Positions 59,775 to 64,000 of a stretch of 64,000 nucleotides of DNA are shown here, in pieces. The notes beneath the pieces were generated by a model. That model had not been told where the DNA came from and ran no database searches. It saw only the letters and a list, made by a program, of their open reading frames with translations. Both the position numbers and the translations under genes were made by a program. Numbering within the stretch: position 1 is the stretch's first letter; each line of letters starts with the position of its first letter. The stretch covers positions 3,202,179 through 3,266,178 of the forward strand of contig CP126121.1 in assembly GCA_030123625.1 (NCBI GenBank), given 5' to 3'. This DNA is from Nitrospira sp. GTDB lineage: Bacteria > Nitrospirota > Nitrospiria > Nitrospirales > Nitrospiraceae.

Positions 59775-60836
59775 TCAGGAGACCGGCTTGGGGGTGACTG
59801 CCGCCGCGAGCTCGAGCAGCAAATGCTCGGTCTCGCTCCAGCCCAGGCAGGCATCGGTAATTGAGACGCCATGAAGGAGAGCGACGCCTTCTTTCCACGC
59901 CTGTCTGCCGGGATTCAGATTGCTTTCGAGCATGAGACCCATGATGGTTTGGCGGCCTTCACGGAACTGCCGCAGAACCTCATGGGCGACCAAGCCCTGG
60001 CGCGTGTGATCTTTCTTAGAATTGTCGTGCGAACAATCGATCATGATCGGACGGGCGATGCCTTCTCCGGCGACGGCGGCTTCAGCCCTCGCGACATGTT
60101 CCTCCTCATAGTTCGTCCTCCCTCCTCCACCACGGAGAACGATATGGCGGTCGGGATTGCCCATGGTTCTGATGATCGCAGTTTGGCCGTCGGCGTTGAT
60201 GCCGACAAAATGATGTAATGTGCGGGCGGAAATCATGGCATTGACGGCCACCTGCAAGCTACCCTCAGTGCCGTTCTTAAAGCCGACCGGCATGGAAACA
60301 CCGCTCGCCATTTCTCGATGGGTTTGGCTCTCCGTGGTACGAGCCCCGATCGCCGCCCAACTGATGAGGTCGGCTATGTACTGTGGACTGATCGGATCCA
60401 GCAGTTCGGTTCCGCAAGGAAGGCCGAGTTGATTGATTTTGAGGAGAATCGCCCTCGCCAATTCCATTCCCGTCGCGATATCGCAGGTCCCGTCGAGATG
60501 CGGATCATTAATCAGGCCTTTCCATCCGACGGTGGTTCGGGGTTTTTCAAAGTAAGTCCGCATCACGATCAGGAGACGGTCACACAAGGTATCGGCGAGG
60601 GGTTTCAACTTGAGGGCATATTCAAAGGCAGCGTCGGGGTCATGGATGGAGCACGGTCCTACGATGACCAGGAGCCTATCACGATCCTTTCCATGGAGAA
60701 TTCGGCGAATCGCTTCACGGGTTTCGACGACGAGTGCCGCAGCCCGATCGGTAATAGGCAGTTTTGTCTTAATGGCGCGCGGGGACGGCAACGCCTTGAT
60801 TTCCATGACGTGCTGATTGTCGATCGGTCTATTCAT
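59775..60836 (-). CDS. aroG: 3-deoxy-7-phosphoheptulonate synthase (DAHP synthase, AroF/G/H class)
   Basis: 353 residues, the E. coli AroG length. LLVIVGPCSIHDPDAAFEYA, VMRTYFEKPRTTVGWKGLIN, GARTTESQTHREMASG, FKNGTEGSLQVAVNAM, MIDCSHDNSKK and GLMLESNL are standard blocks with the metal Cys and His. It condenses PEP and erythrose-4-P in the first step of aromatic synthesis. The paralogue (F, G or H) and feedback control cannot be told. The 184-base gap upstream (60837-61020) is shared with a divergent gene and must hold both promoters. Confidence 0.93.
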   Translation of the reverse strand: MNRPIDNQHVMEIKALPSPRAIKTKLPITDRAAALVVETREAIRRILHGKDRDRLLVIVGPCSIHDPDAAFEYALKLKPLADTLCDRLLIVMRTYFEKPRTTVGWKGLINDPHLDGTCDIATGMELARAILLKINQLGLPCGTELLDPISPQYIADLISWAAIGARTTESQTHREMASGVSMPVGFKNGTEGSLQVAVNAMISARTLHHFVGINADGQTAIIRTMGNPDRHIVLRGGGGRTNYEEEHVARAEAAVAGEGIARPIMIDCSHDNSKKDHTRQGLVAHEVLRQFREGRQTIMGLMLESNLNPGRQAWKEGVALLHGVSITDACLGWSETEHLLLELAAAVTPKPVS

Positions 60837-61020
60837 GAGGGGGTATGTCCTTTTAGGATCTCATTCTTGTTGAGATCTTGAGGGGGAAGTAATGTAACGG
60901 AACACGCCGGAAAAGTCCATACGGGTCGGACTCGATCGGTAAATCGAGTCTGCGAATTTGGATGGTGCTCATGTGCCGGGAATTCTTGCAATTCTGATCA
61001 TAGATGCCTATTCTACCGCC

Positions 61021-61350
61021 ATGTTTTCGATGATGTTCAGATCCTTCTCATCGTTACTCCATGCTGGGGTCGCATTGGGAATGATCTGCATCATCCTGGG
61101 ACTGGCTCCGTTCACAGTGGCTCAGGATGTCCACCATGAACTAGCCGCGGCTGATTCGGATGGCCACGAACATTCAGACACCGACATCTGCCAGTGGGTC
61201 CAGCACCATATCGCCGGTTCGCTTGATCTTGATCTTCCACGATTAGCCGTTTGCGATGTCGTCCGGCACCAGGAATTTCCTTCTGAATCCGTTCTGCTTT
61301 CGGCCGCTCCCTCGCTTGTCGGCCCTTCCCGTGCCCCTCCTCAAGTATAA
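61021..61350 (+). CDS. Small exported His-rich protein preceding a TonB receptor (DUF2946-like)
   Basis: 109 residues from ATG 61021; a start at 60958 would add 21 residues. A hydrophobic N-terminus (LHAGVALGMICIILGLAPFT) looks like a signal peptide. The mature part has HHELAAADSDGHEHSDTDIC then WVQHH, a histidine/acidic pattern with one Cys, like small metal-linked proteins (DUF2946-like) found before copper-type TonB receptors. Metal binding is likely from composition only. Confidence 0.55.
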   Translation: MFSMMFRSFSSLLHAGVALGMICIILGLAPFTVAQDVHHELAAADSDGHEHSDTDICQWVQHHIAGSLDLDLPRLAVCDVVRHQEFPSESVLLSAAPSLVGPSRAPPQV

Positions 61351-61460
61351 CCGAGCCTCACACGAAGCAGTCAGAATAGATTGATAGGTCGTGAAGTCCA
61401 CGCACGCCTATTCATCTATTTTCATTTATTAATCGATGGTTTGGGAGCGAGGAAGGGCTC

Positions 61461-63881
61461 ATGTACCCACTTGCGAGACGTGCGCTGGGCGCATGGTTGA
61501 TGATGATCACACTAACTGCCGTATGGGGAACGTTATCGTTCGTTCAGGCAGAGGACAACGAACGAGCCTTAACGATCAAGGGAGTCGTCCAAAACCAGGA
61601 CCTTCGGCGCGTGCCGCAGGCGACCGTCGAAGTGAAGAATCAAGATGGCGATATCGTATCAGCCGGTGTCTCGAACGATGCCGGCGAATTCAAGATTTCC
61701 GTTCCGGATAGAGGTACGTACTCCGTCAGCGCTGTGCAAGAGACCTATCGGAGCGAATATGCGGTGGTGACTATTGGAAAGGAGAGGCCTGCATCAGTGA
61801 CTCTGACATTGGCCCTGACGAAGGAGATTGCGCTGGAAATCGTCTCTCCACTGCCTCCGATTCAGTACAAAGCCTCCAGCGAGACCTATCAATTAAACCG
61901 GAAGGACATAGAAACCCTTCCGCGCGGCAACAATAACACGATAGCGGATGTCTTGCTGACCATTCCTAGCGTTACGTATGGCGCGCTGGGGCAAATGCAC
62001 ATCCGCCAGGATCATGCGAATCAACAATTTCGTATAGACGGCGTGCCGATCCCGGAGGGGGTCAGCTCGACCTTCACCGATGTGATTTCGCCCCGAATGT
62101 GGGAACGTGCGGATATCATCCTCGGCGGAATGGAGGCGCAGTATGGCAATAAGTCCGCGGTTATAGTGGATATCACCAGCAAGAGCGGCACACATCCCTC
62201 CTTCGGCTCTGCACAAATCTTCGGCGGTTCGAACCGGACCGTCAACCCGTCGTTCGAGTACGGCGGCACGATCGGCGAGAAGTTTCGCTATTATGCGCTC
62301 AACAGCTATACGGCGACAAATCGCGGGATCGAGCCGCCGACGCTCGGCCATTCGGTCTTTCATGATCAGAGTGAACGCAATCAGACGTATCTGCGGGGGG
62401 ATTACCAACATGATAATCACAACAGCCTGAGTTGGGTGTTCATCAACGCGGTGGCCAAATACCAAATCCCCACCGTTCCCGGTTTGGGCCTCGACGAGGA
62501 CGTGCTGCCGCTTCTTCGAGCACAGAACCCGACATTCTCACCGGTCGCCTCTCAATCCGTGGACCAGAACCAGAAAGAGAATTCACAATACACTCATCTC
62601 GTGTGGCGTCATGACATCAACCCGAGCAATTTTTTTCAACTGGCCGGGTTTTTGAGAAATAGCTATGCGAACTTCAGTACAGATCCGTTGAACGCATTGG
62701 CATATACGCTAGACCAGCAGACGGCGAATCAGAAACGGAAGGCATACTCGCTGGGGACGCGACTCGATTATTCCTGGATTCCCAGCACAAGCCACCTGAT
62801 CAAAACAGGATTTCAGTTGGAATACACCAATGCGCAGAATCAGTTTCAATTATTTGACTTTGCCGTTGATCCGGTGTCGGGCCTGCCTACAGGACCGGTT
62901 ATCAGTCAAACTGCCGCGAATACCAACATCCAAAAACGGGTAGGGATGTGGATTCAAGACCAATGGACCCTGACTGATTCCTTGATCTTGAATGTGGGTG
63001 TGCGCGGCGATGTGATTCAAAGTTTCTACAATGAAGGACAGTTGAGCCCACGCGTCGGGGTGACATACAAGTTGAACCGGTCCAACGTCTTCCATGCCTA
63101 CTATGGACGGCTGTTCACGCCTCCGAATGTCGAGCAGATCGCGTTTACCAAAGTGAATCTCGAAGGGACCACTGCACAACCGGACGATCCGACGGGATTC
63201 AGGCCTAGGGCGGAGCGCTCGCACTATTTTGAAGTGGGCAGTTATCATGCACTCAACAGCTGGGCCACCCTCGAACTGACGGCCTATTACAAGCGAAATC
63301 ACTTTCAGTCGGATGCCGGTCAGTTTGGGACCACTCCGATGCTCAACTTCTTCGCCTTTCGGTGGGGCTATCAAATGGGCATCGATGGTGCGCTCAAAAT
63401 GCAACTCACCGAGGACCTCAGCATGCGTGGCAATGTGGCGTGGGGTCGATGCAAGGCCAATGGCCTGCAATCGGGGCAGTACCTTCTGGATGCGAAGGAG
63501 ATTGCGGACATTCATACAGCGGGCGGCGTCTTCTGCGATCATTCGCAGTCGATCACGAGTTCGGCGGTCGTGGCCTATCGATTTCCGTTCAAGACGATGT
63601 TGTCGGGACAAATGCTCTATGGGTCCGGCTTGCGGACCGCAGCAAATGATCAGGCCTTCACGAACTCCTCACACTTTCAGTCCTGGACCATCTACAATGT
63701 TTCAATCAGTCACACATTCACGCTGCCGTGGGATCAGCAAAAAATGCTGGTGGGATTCGACGTCGTCAATTTGCTCGACCAGAAGTACTTCTACAACACC
63801 GGCGGAGGCGGTATCGGCCTCGGTATCGCCCATGCAGGGATGCCTCGATCCTTTTTCTTCCGTGCGCAGTGGTTTTTCTGA
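61461..63881 (+). CDS. TonB-dependent outer-membrane receptor
   Basis: 806 residues. A signal peptide (LGAWLMMITLTAVWGTL ... VQA) is followed by a carboxypeptidase-regulatory-like domain (about 38-125: ALTIKGVVQNQDLRRVPQAT). The plug domain covers roughly 140-260 (NNNTIADVLLTIPSVT, FRIDGVPIPEGVSS, ILGGMEAQYGNKSAVIVDI), and the rest is a beta-barrel ending in a C-terminal Phe (FFRAQWFF), the BAM-recognition type. The substrate is not clear; the preceding His-rich protein suggests a metal chelate. No TonB box is obvious at the mature N-terminus. Confidence 0.9.
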   Translation: MYPLARRALGAWLMMITLTAVWGTLSFVQAEDNERALTIKGVVQNQDLRRVPQATVEVKNQDGDIVSAGVSNDAGEFKISVPDRGTYSVSAVQETYRSEYAVVTIGKERPASVTLTLALTKEIALEIVSPLPPIQYKASSETYQLNRKDIETLPRGNNNTIADVLLTIPSVTYGALGQMHIRQDHANQQFRIDGVPIPEGVSSTFTDVISPRMWERADIILGGMEAQYGNKSAVIVDITSKSGTHPSFGSAQIFGGSNRTVNPSFEYGGTIGEKFRYYALNSYTATNRGIEPPTLGHSVFHDQSERNQTYLRGDYQHDNHNSLSWVFINAVAKYQIPTVPGLGLDEDVLPLLRAQNPTFSPVASQSVDQNQKENSQYTHLVWRHDINPSNFFQLAGFLRNSYANFSTDPLNALAYTLDQQTANQKRKAYSLGTRLDYSWIPSTSHLIKTGFQLEYTNAQNQFQLFDFAVDPVSGLPTGPVISQTAANTNIQKRVGMWIQDQWTLTDSLILNVGVRGDVIQSFYNEGQLSPRVGVTYKLNRSNVFHAYYGRLFTPPNVEQIAFTKVNLEGTTAQPDDPTGFRPRAERSHYFEVGSYHALNSWATLELTAYYKRNHFQSDAGQFGTTPMLNFFAFRWGYQMGIDGALKMQLTEDLSMRGNVAWGRCKANGLQSGQYLLDAKEIADIHTAGGVFCDHSQSITSSAVVAYRFPFKTMLSGQMLYGSGLRTAANDQAFTNSSHFQSWTIYNVSISHTFTLPWDQQKMLVGFDVVNLLDQKYFYNTGGGGIGLGIAHAGMPRSFFFRAQWFF

Positions 63882-63893
63882 TACAAGCATCGC

Positions 63894-64000
63894 ATGAGAG
63901 TGGTATTGAACAGCATGATGAGAGCAAGCGAGAGGGTTGTCCTCCATTGTGCGCTGTGTGTCTGTCTCTGGCCGGCCGTGGTCCACGCCGCGACCGGCGA
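63894..64000 (+). CDS. Start of an exported protein, truncated by the window edge
   Basis: An open frame from ATG 63894 (alternatives 63915 or 63918) runs to the right edge. The visible 35 residues contain VVLHCALCVCLWPAVVHA, a likely signal peptide with an AxA-like end. It follows the TonB receptor by 12 bases, so it is probably in the same operon. Nothing more can be said. Confidence 0.5.
   Translation, partial: MRVVLNSMMRASERVVLHCALCVCLWPAVVHAATG

Noticed and set aside
1-64000. tRNA or rRNA genes, CRISPR arrays, insertion sequences with transposases
   Set aside because: No cloverleaf with a TTC-type T-arm, no regularly spaced repeats and no transposase-like frame were recognised by reading; a tRNA scan was not possible.

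Overview
The window reads as a chromosomal segment of a Gram-negative bacterium. It carries O-antigen ligase, heptosyltransferase, Kdo-8-P phosphatase, Wzm/Wzt and TonB-receptor genes, and its G+C looks to be in the mid-50s by eye. Gene content and intergenic repeat style fit Nitrospirota (Nitrospira-like), but this is an inference from general resemblance, without a search. No tRNA, rRNA, CRISPR array, transposase or phage gene was seen.

Region 1 (1-13.3 kb) is a surface-polysaccharide locus. It holds the end of a probable NUDIX gene, a Wzx-type flippase, a GT2 transferase and a B12-type radical SAM protein. Sugar-nucleotide genes follow: a heptose-7-P kinase-like GHMP kinase, a GDP-fucose-synthase-like enzyme, a split TPP enzyme (alpha and beta), a PLP-fold enzyme whose Schiff-base lysine is replaced by histidine, a heptose-1-P guanylyltransferase-like enzyme and an extended SDR. 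The Wzm/Wzt ABC exporter comes last. Together they suggest a GDP-linked 3,6-dideoxy or heptose sugar, possibly with a two-carbon branch.

Region 2 (13.3-29.5 kb) is the most unusual part. It has three consecutive sulfotransferase-like genes, a GT2 protein, an orphan ThsB-like TIR protein, a 1157-residue B12/radical SAM protein, an SDR, a GT-B transferase, two methyltransferases and a CgeB-like transferase. Five of these otherwise unrelated proteins carry, at or near the C-terminus, copies of the same ~55-residue module (eight copies by eye). Its core is a [YF]N[IL][VI]-x(4-6)-[YW][YF][GA]-[VIM]P type pattern followed by an LG-x-[IM]D type pattern. I know of no named family for it. This shared tag, in a tightly overlapping operon, is the best candidate for an undescribed system.

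Region 3 (29.6-50 kb) is a fuller LPS/O-antigen locus: GT2, AsnB-type amidotransferase, GT4, a WbpV-like reductase, a WbpL/WecA-like initiating transferase, a WaaL-like ligase with a cysteine-rich loop, two GT2s, a methyltransferase, a GT9 heptosyltransferase and a WbpM/CapD-like 4,6-dehydratase. Then come dTDP-rhamnose genes (rfbA, rfbB, rfbD, with no rfbC visible), kdsC, and GDP-mannose genes (manC, manB). Short simple-sequence repeats lie between these genes and run into the ends of manC.

Region 4 (49.7-64 kb) is housekeeping: a DUF3108 exported protein, fructose bisphosphatase, class I aldolase, a Do-type protease, ispD-ispF, a decayed cysE-like fragment, a PsiF protein, truA, an AMIN-domain amidase, a YacP-like NYN protein, tatD, a DAHP synthase, and a small His-rich exported protein followed by a TonB-dependent receptor. 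A partial exported ORF reaches the right edge.

Most genes in regions 1-3 run on the + strand with ATGA/TAATG overlaps, so long polycistronic transcripts are likely. A 122-123 bp palindromic repeat occurs twice in opposite orientation (7315-7436 and 29515-29637).
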